Below, in pieces: positions 19,094 through 28,635 of a DNA stretch of 64,000 nucleotides. The stretch is from Anthracocystis setariae (taxonomy: Eukaryota > Basidiomycota > Ustilaginomycetes > Ustilaginales > Ustilaginaceae). Made by a program: the position numbers and the translations under genes. The notes below the pieces were generated by a model. That model was not told the origin of the DNA, did no database searches, and saw only the letters and a program-made list of their open reading frames with translations. The stretch lies in the NCBI GenBank assembly GCA_928724745.1, contig CAKMXJ010000005.1, positions 186,001-250,000 on the forward strand, given 5' to 3'. The stretch's first letter is position 1. Every line of letters starts with the position of its first letter.

Positions 19094-20157
19094 CTACGTC
19101 CACAGCCCGTACTTCTTGGACGGCCACGTCTGCCACAACCTGATGGTACCATCCTCACTGCCACTTGCTGCCAACTCGCCATCGGGACTATAACTAACCG
19201 CATGAGCCGGCCCATGATGACCCTTATGCAGCTCCCTCTCGCTTCCGGATTCGTAATCAAAGATCCTCACCCATCCATCACCTGAGCTGCCTACCACAAA
19301 CCTATCCGCCAACGTCGGGTGGAGCGATGCCGAGCTGACGGACACTTCCAGACTATGCTTCTTGCGCACCTGCCTGGTGGCAGCATCGATAAAGTAAACA
19401 TCCTTGCCCGTGGTGATGGTCAGTAGTTCGCCAAAACACCCATTCCACCTCTCCATGCTCGTAATCGGTTCCGGCAACACCATCTCATGCACCAACCCCA
19501 AACTCCTCACATCCCACCACCTAACCACCTTATCCTCGCCTGCCGAAACCACCGTATTCTCCCCCTCCCCTCCACGATGCCAAACACTGCTCTTGATAAC
19601 CCCCTCGTGCGCCACCCCTCCTGCCGAAGCGGGCAACCGGAACAGATCCGCCTCGGCATCCGGACGCTGCAAATCGAACAGACGCAACTTCTTTTCATGT
19701 CCCGCCGTCACCACGCTCCTCCCGGCCGCATTGATCGCCACCGTGCGCACGATATGGTTGTGCGAAAACGTATGCAGACAGTCGCCCGTAAATGTATCCC
19801 ACACCTTGGCCGAAAAGTCGGCAGAGCCCGTCACAGCAATCGACGCATCACCACCACACAGTTTGCTACACCACACCGCACCTTTGTGACCCAGGAACGT
19901 ACCAACCCAGTCACCGAGCCAGTCGCGCAGCATCGGGTTGCCATCCTTGCACGACGAGAGCAGAGAGTACGTGCCATCGTCCTGCAATTCCGAGAATTCA
20001 AGATGGACGACAGGACGTGTGTGGCCGCTGCATGTAAGTGGAACCGACTGTGCAAACAGAAGAGGGGAAACGGTCAGTATGGAGGCAGTGGAGATGGAAG
20101 GATACAGGCGCGAGGAGAGGGAGGTTTGCTTACTTTTTGAGCTGGTGTGGAAGTCAT
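19094..20157 (-). CDS. STRAP/Unrip-like WD40-repeat protein
   Basis: Two-exon model: exon 1 is 20134-20157 (MTSTPAQK) and exon 2 is 19094-20047. The 86-nt intron has GTAAGC and TTTGCACAG ends and phase 0. The product is 325 residues built of WD repeats: SGHTRPVVHLEFS, then KDGNPMLRDWLGDWVGTFLGH, GSADFSAKVWD, and finally SGSEDGTIRLWQTWP. The 'KDG.PMLR.G.TGDW.GTF.GHKGAVW' signature identifies STRAP/Unrip, a seven-bladed WD40 protein that binds the SMN/Gemin complex and eIF4A-linked assemblies. The fungal role is less clear. The short first exon explains why the uninterrupted frame appears to extend to 20269; that extension is translated intron and leader. The protein ends with a basic SKKYGLWT tail. 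Confidence 0.8.
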
Positions 20158-21038
20158 CGTGAACGATTTCTTTGAGAATAGAGCCAAGTGCCCCAAAGCT
20201 TTGGTTATTGTTGGTGGTGTTGCGTGCAAGATGGCGTGAATGCGGATTGTTGAGGTTGATGGTATCCAAGAGTCTCCAGAGAATGAATCAAAGCTGCCCG
20301 CTATACAAACAGGAATATTTTGGTTGAATGGTTGACCGGGTATATCTTTTGAGACGGGTCAACGCGACAAGATTGAGCACAAGAATCGAAGCGTGACTCT
20401 GAGTCCGCTGTAGATGCTGGAAGGAGACCGAGCCCCGAGATACGAGAGAAGAGTGTCGAGGATGCTGGGTAAGGTAGCGTTGCTGATGGGCCAATCGCTG
20501 GAATGCGTCGATACCGTTCTACAGCCGATGATGATGCTGATGCAAGATGGACGAGGCAACGAACCAGGATCGCTACCCACGAAGAAAGTGCTCGAATCCT
20601 TTTTTTTTCTTTGCTATGGTAAATACCTGAGGTAGAGGCAGCGGAGCGCTTAGTAGTGGGTGGAATGCACGCTCGTCGTTCGACGAGATCCAGTGCGATA
20701 GCGATATGGTAAGATGTGAACAAGGTGTTGTTCGGTGGTGGACGTGAAGGGATGAAAAATGAGATGGCTGAAGCGTCGCGATTAAATTACATGATTTCTT
20801 TTATTATTATTATTATTTTTGCGCGACCAACAAATCCAAAATGCAAAATGAAACACTCATCATCATATTAATTTATTTATTCTCAGCCACGCATCCCCGA
20901 TCGTTCTAAACCCCCCCCCCCCCGGCCGATCGCTCTTCTATCCACAACATCCTCTTTCTCTTGAACAAGATCAACTTTGTTCAAAGTTGATGTGACACCA
21001 GTAACTACAACACTGTACAGTACATGGGCAGACAGATT
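20158..21038. other. intergenic, no gene supported
   Basis: The stretch lies between the WD40 gene and the Clr2-like gene, both on the minus strand, so it should hold a promoter and a 3' UTR. A minus-strand frame (20359-20580) ending LRVTLRFLCSILSR has some protein-like character but no ATG and no workable splice partner. There is an AT-rich ATT/TTA stretch near 20790-20820 and a run of C at 20910-20924. Confidence 0.35.
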
Positions 21039-23519
21039 TTAGGCAACCGGCCTCTCCCACTGCGTCCTCTTGGTCTCGAGATGCACGTAGTACTGTCCAC
21101 CGTGACTTCTCGACTTGCGCGGCACCCAACCGGGCGCCAGCGGCGGCTCGTCAGAGTCGATCGACTCGGCTAAAACACTAGCTTGGCTCTCTCCAACCTG
21201 CTCCACCACCATCTTGTCTTCCAATGGCTGCTGCACTGCCGACGCTTCTGGCATCAACGTCACCGCAGTATCGTTCGAGCTGCTACCTGGCTGCATCGTA
21301 GTCTCCATCGGCGCGGCACTCGCCTCCTTTTTAGCCTTCTTGGGCGTCTTCCTCTCTTCCTCCTCATCCTCCATACCAGTGAGCAATTTCCAAATCTCCT
21401 GCTTGCCCAAAGCGAGACTCGCCTTGAGACTCGCCCCCCTCGTCCACGTGTGCAACGGACCGGTTCCCTTCATTGCCTTGACATATCCAGGCAGCAGACC
21501 CGCGAGACTCAGTCGAGCTCGCACCTCGATCTGCGTATCTTCGTGCGCGGCCTTACTCTTGTCAGCTGCTCGCTGTTTGATCTGTTCCGCCACCCTGGGT
21601 CCATCCGAGTGCATTCCAAGCGACGGGTAGATGCGTCCGGCCACATGTCCGATGCTCAACGTCATCTCGCGTGGGATCCTCGATTGCAGCCGCTCGCTCA
21701 AACTCACCATCACAAACCCAGGCGGCAGTGGAGGCATCGGAGGAAATCCAGGCTTTCCCACCAACACACTCGGTTTTGGCAATCGTGCCTGCAGCATCCT
21801 CGCCTCTTCCTGCCTGGTCGCGTCATCCAACGTATCGTCCGCTTCGAGACTCTTGACCCTCGCCTCCACGTCCGCCTTGAGCAGGTTGTACTTGGACTGC
21901 GGCATGATCTGAAACATCTCGCCCGACACCCGCACGTTCTTGGGGTACTTGGGATCCTCGTAGATGGCTGACACTTGGAGCACGTACGAGACGTCCTCAT
22001 CGAGCACGATGGCGGGCGGATCGGGCGCGCCGGGCGCTTTGTCGTCCACCAGCGCTGCATTGAGTTGACGTTGAAGTTTGCGCAGATCCAAGATGCCCAG
22101 TCGCAGACGCACCACATCTCCAACCCAGATGCGCTCGAGACCAAAGTGGGTTCCCTGGTAGTAGCGCAGACCCTGCACCGGTTGGCCATGGCTATCGCCA
22201 CCGCTAGCGCCAAGGTCGCGCAGCATGCCTTGCGCAGTGTCGGAGCCAGAGTAGGCATCGGTCAGGTTGACCATGCCACGCAGATACGCCGCGGACTCGA
22301 CGGCGTACGCAAATGCCACCACGGCCTTGGTGAAATCCGGCATCGGCAGCTGAGGCTGCCTCGACAGGTTGAAGTTGAGGAACTCGTCCGGTGTCGAAAG
22401 CCATTGATGGTTCTCTGGCTGGCCTACGTCGCTTTCGAAGATTTCGCTGGGAATCAGTCCCGATAGGTACGGGATCAGAGCGCTCTCCGGTACCTTGACG
22501 TTCTCGAGCGTGCCCAGGAAGTTGATGTGGTACGACATGGTCTGATGCACCGCACCGCCGAGTGAAGGCGGCGAGTCTGACCTCTTGGTAGGCGCCGAGA
22601 CAGCATCGAGGACAGAATCGAGGCTCGTCTTCTCCTCCTCGTTCTGCGGCTTATACACGTCCATGACTGCCGAATCGATCGACGGATCCAGCACGACGGC
22701 AGGCCAGGCGGAGATCCTCCTCTCTGGCGTGTCCGAGTCGACAATAGGCTGGTCGAGCTCGCACCACACCACTTCGCCAGCTCGGAAGCGTTCCTTTTCG
22801 CCGCGTTTGAGTTCGTGCATCGTCTCTAGATCTCTTTGCGGAACCGAGGCGATGGTGAGGCCCGGAGTGAGCCGCCTCATATCCACACCTCGCACCGTGA
22901 TGGATGTTTCGCTGGTCGTGGTAGCTGCACTGTTGGGATCCTTGGGTTTCTTGCCGGCACGAGACGTAGCGGCAGCCGACGCGGTCAATGGCTCCGCCTT
23001 GCGCTTTGTTCCGTGCGCTGCTTTCTTGGGAGTATCGCCATCCTTGGCAGGTCGAGGCCCCTTGTGGCAGTATTTGCATTTGCAGTTGGCTGGATTCATG
23101 TCCGGGTCGAGCAAAAGCCACACGAGATGATCTAGAGCTTCCTTTGTGGAGCGGAACCTGTGTGACGGACTGCCAAAGAGGTAGGGGTCGGTACGATAGT
23201 CGTGCTGCGGGCCCTTGCGCTGCTCGGTGAAGACGTAATTTTCGGGAAAGTCGTAGAGCTGCCATTTGGTTCTTGATCGGGAGAGAGGTTCGAGTTTGAA
23301 ATGCAGAGCGAGCTGCTCTGCCAGCGCAGTTCGCCACATGGCGTGTCTCTTTTCTTCGCGACCAAAGACGTGGTAGTAGTTGACCTCGAGATCCGTCTTT
23401 GGTGGCACTTGAGTGTTCGGAGGGCCATATGCGGGGTCTCCGTCGGAGCGCGGGAAGACGATGAAGCCATCAGGACGAAAGATCTCCTCGTCCTTGGCCA
23501 CTTCTTCTGGAGTCAACAT
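21039..23519 (-). CDS. Clr2-like transcription-silencing protein with C-terminal WW domain
   Basis: Predicted product is 826 residues. The N-terminal third has the Clr2-type pattern: KWQLYDFPENYVFTE, then SPSHRFRSTKEALDHLVWLL and a CKCKYC cluster (Cys146, 148, 151). A second conserved block begins at KERFRAGEVVWCELDQPI with SAWPAVVLD (about residues 240-280), followed by a long alpha/beta region with WIGD-like elements (ERIWVGDVVRLRL). Clr2 is part of the fission yeast SHREC complex, which links histone deacetylation to heterochromatic silencing. The last 35 residues form a WW domain (APGWVPRKS, GGQYYVHLETKRTQWERPVA) with both signature Trp residues. The WW domain suggests recruitment to proline-rich partners and is not in the fission yeast protein as far as I know. 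The Clr2 assignment rests on motif resemblance. Confidence 0.65.
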   Translation of the reverse strand: MLTPEEVAKDEEIFRPDGFIVFPRSDGDPAYGPPNTQVPPKTDLEVNYYHVFGREEKRHAMWRTALAEQLALHFKLEPLSRSRTKWQLYDFPENYVFTEQRKGPQHDYRTDPYLFGSPSHRFRSTKEALDHLVWLLLDPDMNPANCKCKYCHKGPRPAKDGDTPKKAAHGTKRKAEPLTASAAATSRAGKKPKDPNSAATTTSETSITVRGVDMRRLTPGLTIASVPQRDLETMHELKRGEKERFRAGEVVWCELDQPIVDSDTPERRISAWPAVVLDPSIDSAVMDVYKPQNEEEKTSLDSVLDAVSAPTKRSDSPPSLGGAVHQTMSYHINFLGTLENVKVPESALIPYLSGLIPSEIFESDVGQPENHQWLSTPDEFLNFNLSRQPQLPMPDFTKAVVAFAYAVESAAYLRGMVNLTDAYSGSDTAQGMLRDLGASGGDSHGQPVQGLRYYQGTHFGLERIWVGDVVRLRLGILDLRKLQRQLNAALVDDKAPGAPDPPAIVLDEDVSYVLQVSAIYEDPKYPKNVRVSGEMFQIMPQSKYNLLKADVEARVKSLEADDTLDDATRQEEARMLQARLPKPSVLVGKPGFPPMPPLPPGFVMVSLSERLQSRIPREMTLSIGHVAGRIYPSLGMHSDGPRVAEQIKQRAADKSKAAHEDTQIEVRARLSLAGLLPGYVKAMKGTGPLHTWTRGASLKASLALGKQEIWKLLTGMEDEEEERKTPKKAKKEASAAPMETTMQPGSSSNDTAVTLMPEASAVQQPLEDKMVVEQVGESQASVLAESIDSDEPPLAPGWVPRKSRSHGGQYYVHLETKRTQWERPVA

Positions 23520-24243
23520 GGTGGCGAGACTGAGGCCTGCTAGGATCGCACGGAAGAGTCGGGGCTGAGATTGTGTGGTCCAAGTGTACGAACAATGGAT
23601 GGACCGATGCTTGCGTAGCTGCAGGAGTTGGCGCTCAAGTAAAGCGTGATTTTGCGCTTTGCTGAGACAGTGCGATCGGCAGCGACGATGATGCTAGTGC
23701 AACGTCCGAAGGATGCTACTGATAGAATGGTAATGGTTGAAGGGAGGGGGGGGGGGGGGGCGGAAGGCGGCGAGGAGCAGAAGGATCGACGAGAATTGAA
23801 CGAGCGGAATCGAGTTCCGCAGCGTGGATCAAGTGCGCAAGCTCTGCAGAGAAGAAAGGTGAATGGATGCGGGATGGTGGAAGAAGGTGTGAGAGACGAG
23901 GTTATTCACGTTGGCGAAGAATTCCAGAATGCGCTGCGCCAAAGCGTCGAAATATTTATAAAAAAGGAGCGTCGGCTGCGCGGCCATCGCTGCGTCGCGT
24001 TTGGTAAATCCAAAGCCGACGCGCAAACAATTTCGTTTCGCTGCCTTGCTTTCTAGTAGACTATGTGGGTACGATACAATCAACATTGCAGATGACAACG
24101 AAACAGAAAGAATCATCACTACTGTGTAGACGAACGATAGATAGTGTCTGAGACAATGCAGGGTATAGATTGAACTTGGATTCAAAGGTGACACGACGGC
24201 CCAAGCAGACCAAGGAGCCGCAGCGAAAGGCAATACAGCAAGT
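23520..24243. other. intergenic with a G15 run
   Basis: No gene is supported between the Clr2-like gene and the primase gene, both minus strand. A G15 run lies at 23746-23760. The remainder should be the promoter of the Clr2-like gene and the 3' UTR of the primase gene. Confidence 0.4.
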
Positions 24244-25722
24244 CTAGAAGTCGAGAGCATTCTGCTCCTGCTGCGCCCTTCTCAGCGCACGCGTCTCCTT
24301 GGCAATGGCGTTGCAATGCTTTTCAAATAGCTGCACAAAGGGTCGCAAACTCGTCTTCTCCCAATCCTGCTTGACTGTCGCAGAGGCATTGTCGACGCTT
24401 TCGTTCTTGTAGTTGCTTTTCAGCTGCAGTGAGGCATCCTTGTGCGATGCTTCGTAGGCATTCAATTCTCGCAACAGCTGAGCGACCGTAGGACAGCCAG
24501 ACTCGGGATCGAATTCGAACACCTTGGATGGCTCGATTGGAACACAGACCCTTCCTGTGGCAGGGTGGACGACGAACGGCGACTTGAGCAAATGGTTGAG
24601 ATGCTTGGACACTTCGGCGTCGATACGGGGATACGTGTATTGCAGAATGATGTCCTCGAGGCACGGACGCCAGACGCGCTCGCTCTTGTATTCGCCTGCC
24701 TTCTGCGCCGCTTCCATCACGTCTTGCCATTTCTCCAGACTGGACCGGTTCGAAGCACGCTCCCACTTGCTGCCAAGTTTCTCGATCGCTTCCGTCTCTG
24801 AAGACGGCAGCAGCTGCAGCAGAATGGTCCACTGCTCGGGTGTGCGGAAGCAGTCTTGATCTTTGAGGATGGTGTCGACAAAGGCGAGCTTGAGTGGTCC
24901 GCTCTCACTTCCTTCGCCACCGATGGCACGTCGCAAGCTGGGATGCAGACTTCTTCCACCGCCACTACCCATCCAACCCGCATCCACCTTCTTGACTTGA
25001 TTGGAACCACCCTTGATAACCTCGAGCCATCCAACGATCGCCTTGCGTGCATCGTCGGCGAGTTCGAATGCCTCCTTATCCGAAATCCAACAGTGGATAC
25101 CTCGGCGACCCGAGTAGACCCAGAGAAGGTGCTTGAAACCAAAGTCTTGCCTCAACGCATCGTCAAGCACCTGCACCGCCACCGCAATGAATGCCCAGCA
25201 CCTCTTGCAGATCCCCTTACCCGAACAGCACGTTCGCACCTCGTCGTAATCCGTCATGTCGATATCGAACACGAGCTCGCGTTGGACCGGTTTGAACGAC
25301 GCTTTTTGAACCGTCTTGCGATCTTTGGGCTTGGCCGTGTACACGGGACCGATCTCGAAACGAGCTGGGTTGAGACGGCACACCTCCTTCTTGAGCTCGT
25401 CTGCGGTGGAGAACGAGTTGTAGCGCAGGTATGCCTCGTTTTGAAGGGTGAAAGCGAACTCGCGGTGGGTGAAGCACTTGGTGGCGGCCATGTGAGCAAG
25501 ATCCTGGTTGAGCCAGGAGAAAAGCTGCTTCCAGGGGAACAAGCGGCGGTAGAAGCTGAGCATCGACATCGGATCCGAAGAATCACGCACCTCGATGGCA
25601 CGCTCGTCGATGGCAGTGAATGCATTGTCCGGCAGGTCATCATCGAGATCCATGTCTGGAGGAGGCGGTCGTGCGGCGGGAAGCGCCGAGGACGACGACG
25701 CCATAACTGCAGCGGAAGCCAT
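24244..25722 (-). CDS. PRI1: DNA primase small (catalytic) subunit Pri1
   Basis: The product is 492 residues from the ATG at 25722; a frame open to 25893 would only translate a GA/TC repeat leader into Ser-Leu repeats. The archaeo-eukaryotic primase features are present: FYRRLFPW near the N-terminus, REFAFTL, the metal-binding Asp pair in ELVFDIDMTDYD (about residues 150-160), a zinc motif CCSGKGICKRCW, and the nucleotide-binding SGRRGIHCWISD. Pri1 makes the RNA primer with Pri2 and DNA polymerase alpha. Length is close to other fungal Pri1 proteins (about 410-490). It is divergently transcribed from the Ist1 gene across 561 bp. Confidence 0.93.
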   Translation of the reverse strand: MASAAVMASSSSALPAARPPPPDMDLDDDLPDNAFTAIDERAIEVRDSSDPMSMLSFYRRLFPWKQLFSWLNQDLAHMAATKCFTHREFAFTLQNEAYLRYNSFSTADELKKEVCRLNPARFEIGPVYTAKPKDRKTVQKASFKPVQRELVFDIDMTDYDEVRTCCSGKGICKRCWAFIAVAVQVLDDALRQDFGFKHLLWVYSGRRGIHCWISDKEAFELADDARKAIVGWLEVIKGGSNQVKKVDAGWMGSGGGRSLHPSLRRAIGGEGSESGPLKLAFVDTILKDQDCFRTPEQWTILLQLLPSSETEAIEKLGSKWERASNRSSLEKWQDVMEAAQKAGEYKSERVWRPCLEDIILQYTYPRIDAEVSKHLNHLLKSPFVVHPATGRVCVPIEPSKVFEFDPESGCPTVAQLLRELNAYEASHKDASLQLKSNYKNESVDNASATVKQDWEKTSLRPFVQLFEKHCNAIAKETRALRRAQQEQNALDF

Positions 25723-25806
25723 TGCCAAGATAGACCAGCACGAGAAAAGAAGCGTCAAGCTGGCCGAGCAGGTCGAACCAAGATGGAGTGGCAAGAGGTG
25801 ATAAGC

Positions 25807-25849
<43 letters not shown>

Positions 25850-26283
25850 TCTGGCAGCTGGTGTTGGTGTGAGTGCGACTCAGTCGAACACACTCGATCT
25901 GAATCGGTGCGGTGTTGTTCGCAGCCTCAGAAGCAGCGCGTTTTTTTGGTTTGCCGTGTTGGTGTGCTGCACTGCTCTGCGCCGCTGTTCTGCGCCGCTG
26001 TTCGTCGAGTAAAGTATCGATTCGTTCTCGCGAAAGACGCGTCCATCTCATCGGCACTTGCGCTAACCAAATCGTCAAAATCGAATCGGGCTCGATCGTG
26101 CAAAGGCCACCTTTTCCTCCACGCCAAAGCCGATGCAGTGCCGATGCAGAGTTTGGCATCGGTCAATTGTCCGGCGACCGCTTTTCTCCCAACAGCCGAG
26201 CTTGTTCCAACCTTGTCCCATCATCTCATCACCCTCTTAGATCCTTCGAGCGACGGGTCGGATCGCGCTATAGGTCAGCGTTG
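25723..26283. promoter_or_regulatory. divergent promoter region with a (GA)n tract
   Basis: This is the shared upstream region of Pri1 (minus) and Ist1 (plus). A perfect GA dinucleotide tract of about 19 units runs from 25810 to 25848, which reads as CT on the Pri1 transcript and lies about 90-125 nt upstream of its ATG. Polypyrimidine tracts near the start of transcription are common in fungi; a promoter role is inference. Confidence 0.5.
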
Positions 26284-27051
26284 ATGGTACCCTACAACTC
26301 GGCTCGCACCAAGGTGCAGCTCAAGCTCACCATTCAGCGCTGCAAAATGCTTCAAGACAAGAAAGAAGCCATGGCCAAACAAGCGCGTCGTGACATCTCG
26401 GCTCTGGTCGAGAAAGGCAAGCTGGAAACAGCACGCATCAAGACCGAAGGCATCATCTCGGAGGACATCCATCTGGAGCTGCTCGAACTCATGGAGCTTT
26501 ACGCCGAAACGCTGCTAGCTCGTTTCGCCCTACTCGATCTCCCCGCGCGCGAACCGGACATCAGCATCCTTGCTGCTCTCACTGCCATCATCCACGCTGC
26601 ACCCAGAACCGAGCTCAAAGAACTCCACGTACTCCGAGAGATGCTCATGGCCAAGTTTGGTCGCGAGTTTGCACAGGATGTGATGGACAACAAGGACGCA
26701 TGTGTTCCGGAGAGGGTGATGTCCAAGTTGGTGGTGGATACGCCGGATGCCAAGTTGGTGGATTTGTACATTTTCGAGATTTGCAAGGCGTACGATGTGC
26801 CTTTCAGCTCACCACACTTGCCAGAGACCAAAGTGGATGACCCTCCAGCTGAACAAGGAGGCGAAACAGCTGACGCCGCGAGTGCAGAGAAGCGTGGCAA
26901 GAGCAGCGATAAGGACGACAAGGTCAAAGTGGAAAAAGACTCGACAGCAGATAAGCCCGCAGATGCGGCGGCAGCACCGTCACGCAAATTGACAGAAAAG
27001 GAGGAGCATGATTCACTAGAAGCGCGCTTTGCCGCTCTCAAGCGCAAGTGA
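26284..27051 (+). CDS. IST1: ESCRT-III regulator Ist1
   Basis: The product is 255 residues. The N-terminal 180 residues are the Ist1 helical domain (ARTKVQLKLTIQRCKMLQDKK, MAKQARRDISALVEKGKLETARIKTE, ELLELMELYAETLLAR, FGREFAQDVMDN). Ist1 binds Did2/CHMP1 and Vps4 and tunes ESCRT-III disassembly at multivesicular bodies. An acidic and Lys-rich linker follows. The last residues, DSLEARFAALKRK, fit the MIT-interacting motif (MIM1, L..R...LK) used to bind Vps4, with Phe in place of the usual Leu after Arg. The start ATG follows a long leader; a frame open upstream to 25912 has no protein-like character before this Met. Confidence 0.9.
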   Translation: MVPYNSARTKVQLKLTIQRCKMLQDKKEAMAKQARRDISALVEKGKLETARIKTEGIISEDIHLELLELMELYAETLLARFALLDLPAREPDISILAALTAIIHAAPRTELKELHVLREMLMAKFGREFAQDVMDNKDACVPERVMSKLVVDTPDAKLVDLYIFEICKAYDVPFSSPHLPETKVDDPPAEQGGETADAASAEKRGKSSDKDDKVKVEKDSTADKPADAAAAPSRKLTEKEEHDSLEARFAALKRK

Positions 27052-27175
27052 AGGCGCCAAGCCAATACGCATCCGTACCCCATGACAATCAGCACTGGCT
27101 GCGGAAGGACAAGGTGTGCATCGTTTGGCGGGTATAATTGAGATACGGATGGTACAAATACATGATAGATCAGCA

Positions 27176-28309
27176 TCAGCGAGCAGCCTGAGATTGCGGT
27201 TGCGATGACGCTTGCAGCGCGCTCTGCCTCAGTCTCTGCAGAGTGCTCGTTTCGTACTCTTTCGAGTAGATGGTAGGTCTTGACCGGGTTGTCGTTGAGC
27301 TGGTATTGTCCTTGCTTGGGCCTTCGTTGACAGCCGCAGTCGCGTTGGCAGATGGGCGGACGCGACCAATATCGCTGGGTTGTAGAATGCCATGTTGCTT
27401 GTACCACTGCACTCTCTTTGGCTCTACATACACCTTCTTGGTTTCACCTCGGTCGCCTTGCACCTTGATATAGTTGGCCCAGCCAATGAAGCATTCCTCG
27501 AGCATGCCTGTGCACAGCATCTCTCCACCCGTCGTTACGGCCTGCCATGCATCTCGCAGATCTTTAAAGGTAACCAAGGCCATCAATTCGCGCTTCCTTT
27601 TCTTCACCTGCGCAGGAAGTTGAAGCTGAAGATGTTCCAATTCTCCGAACTGGTTGGCAAGCGTGTGAGCTAGCGGTGTTGAAAGCGGAGCTGAAGGCGC
27701 AGCCGCTTCTCCCTCGGATGTTCCCGCAAGCTGTGCAAGCTGAGAAGAGGGGAACTGCACTCGAACCGTCCTATCGAGTGGATCCAGCTCGGGCTCTTGT
27801 TGCGCTTTCGCCAGCTCCTCATCCTTCCTCCTCTTTTCCGTCATGGCTTGCTGCTTCTGGTTCGCCTTTGCATCCATCTCTTGCTGCTTTCGCTTCACCA
27901 GCCGTCTCGACTCTTTCTGCAATTCCGCAATCTTTGCAACTCTGTCCCTCGCAAGCTGAGCCGCATGCTGTTTCCTGTGCGCCGCCTCCTGTTCGCTTCG
28001 CTCAAGCTCGTCGGCCATCTGGCGACGCTTGCCCTCGTACTGCTCTTGCCTCTCTCGTTTGGCTGCATCCTCGGCGTTCCTTTGTATGGCTTTGGCGCGG
28101 GCAGCAGGATCCATCAGCGTTTCGTACGCCTGATTGATTTCGTGAAAACGAGCGGCAGCTTTGACGGGATCGACATCTTTGCCTGCTTTGTCCGGGTGGT
28201 ATCTGAGTGAGAGCTTGCGGTAGGCTTTCTTGATGTCAGCCTCGGTGGCTGTAGGCGGCAGAGATAGGACGCGGAGCGAGCGGTCCAGCTCTGTGTTTGA
28301 CTCCGACAT
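27176..28309 (-). CDS. J-domain protein of the DNAJC17/Cwf23 type
   Basis: The product is 377 residues. An N-terminal J domain (about residues 9-75) has the HPD tripeptide at 38-40 (RKLSLRYHPDKAGKD) and the helix IV region ending in an ARAKAIQRNAEDAAKRERQEQY stretch. A long basic coiled coil follows (about 80-160), then an RRM-like region (VRVQFPS, about residue 180; LMALVTFKDLRDAWQAV near 245-260). J domain, coiled coil and C-terminal RRM-like module is the layout of human DNAJC17 and fission yeast Cwf23, which are tied to the spliceosome. The first RRM strand (RTVRVQF) and the 'ALVTF' strand are visible; RNA binding is inferred. Its 3' end lies 125 bp from the stop codon of Ist1 (convergent). 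Confidence 0.75.
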   Translation of the reverse strand: MSESNTELDRSLRVLSLPPTATEADIKKAYRKLSLRYHPDKAGKDVDPVKAAARFHEINQAYETLMDPAARAKAIQRNAEDAAKRERQEQYEGKRRQMADELERSEQEAAHRKQHAAQLARDRVAKIAELQKESRRLVKRKQQEMDAKANQKQQAMTEKRRKDEELAKAQQEPELDPLDRTVRVQFPSSQLAQLAGTSEGEAAAPSAPLSTPLAHTLANQFGELEHLQLQLPAQVKKRKRELMALVTFKDLRDAWQAVTTGGEMLCTGMLEECFIGWANYIKVQGDRGETKKVYVEPKRVQWYKQHGILQPSDIGRVRPSANATAAVNEGPSKDNTSSTTTRSRPTIYSKEYETSTLQRLRQSALQASSQPQSQAAR

Positions 28310-28635
28310 GATGTCGAGGATCGAACCTCAGCTCAGCTGAGTAGTTGGATCTATGATGTTGAACTGCTTCGAGCGGGAAGGTCAAGGAGCGAATGGCGCC
28401 CATCGAAGCAGCTCACTTGCTCCGTCTTCCGAGATTTCGTCGTCTCCATTTTTTCTTCTTCTTTTTTTGTTTTTTCCTTCTTTTTTGGTCCAAAATGGTG
28501 GTGTGGAGATGAAGCGAAAGTTTACACAAGAAAGGCTTGTTCAGCTCTTGTTCTCAAACCCTCACCATCGTCCTCTTCTTCAGCGATCTCAACCGTCACA
28601 GCTTCTGGTCGCTACAAGCAATTGCTCTGCGAATC
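28310..28635. other. divergent intergenic region
   Basis: A 326-bp gap between the diverging J-protein and mitochondrial transcription factor genes. It holds a T-rich stretch at 28447-28485 and otherwise nothing that I can name. Confidence 0.4.

Noticed and set aside
20359..20580. possible small minus-strand protein ending LRVTLRFLCSILSR
   Set aside because: No ATG, no workable donor or acceptor, and it sits where a promoter and a 3' UTR are expected.
24856..25872. 338-codon frame opposite the Pri1 gene
   Set aside because: Antisense shadow of a conserved gene; it also runs into the GA repeat as Arg-Glu repeats.
24244..25893. longer Pri1 start at 25893
   Set aside because: It would translate the GA/CT repeat into a Ser-Leu run, which is not found in primases.
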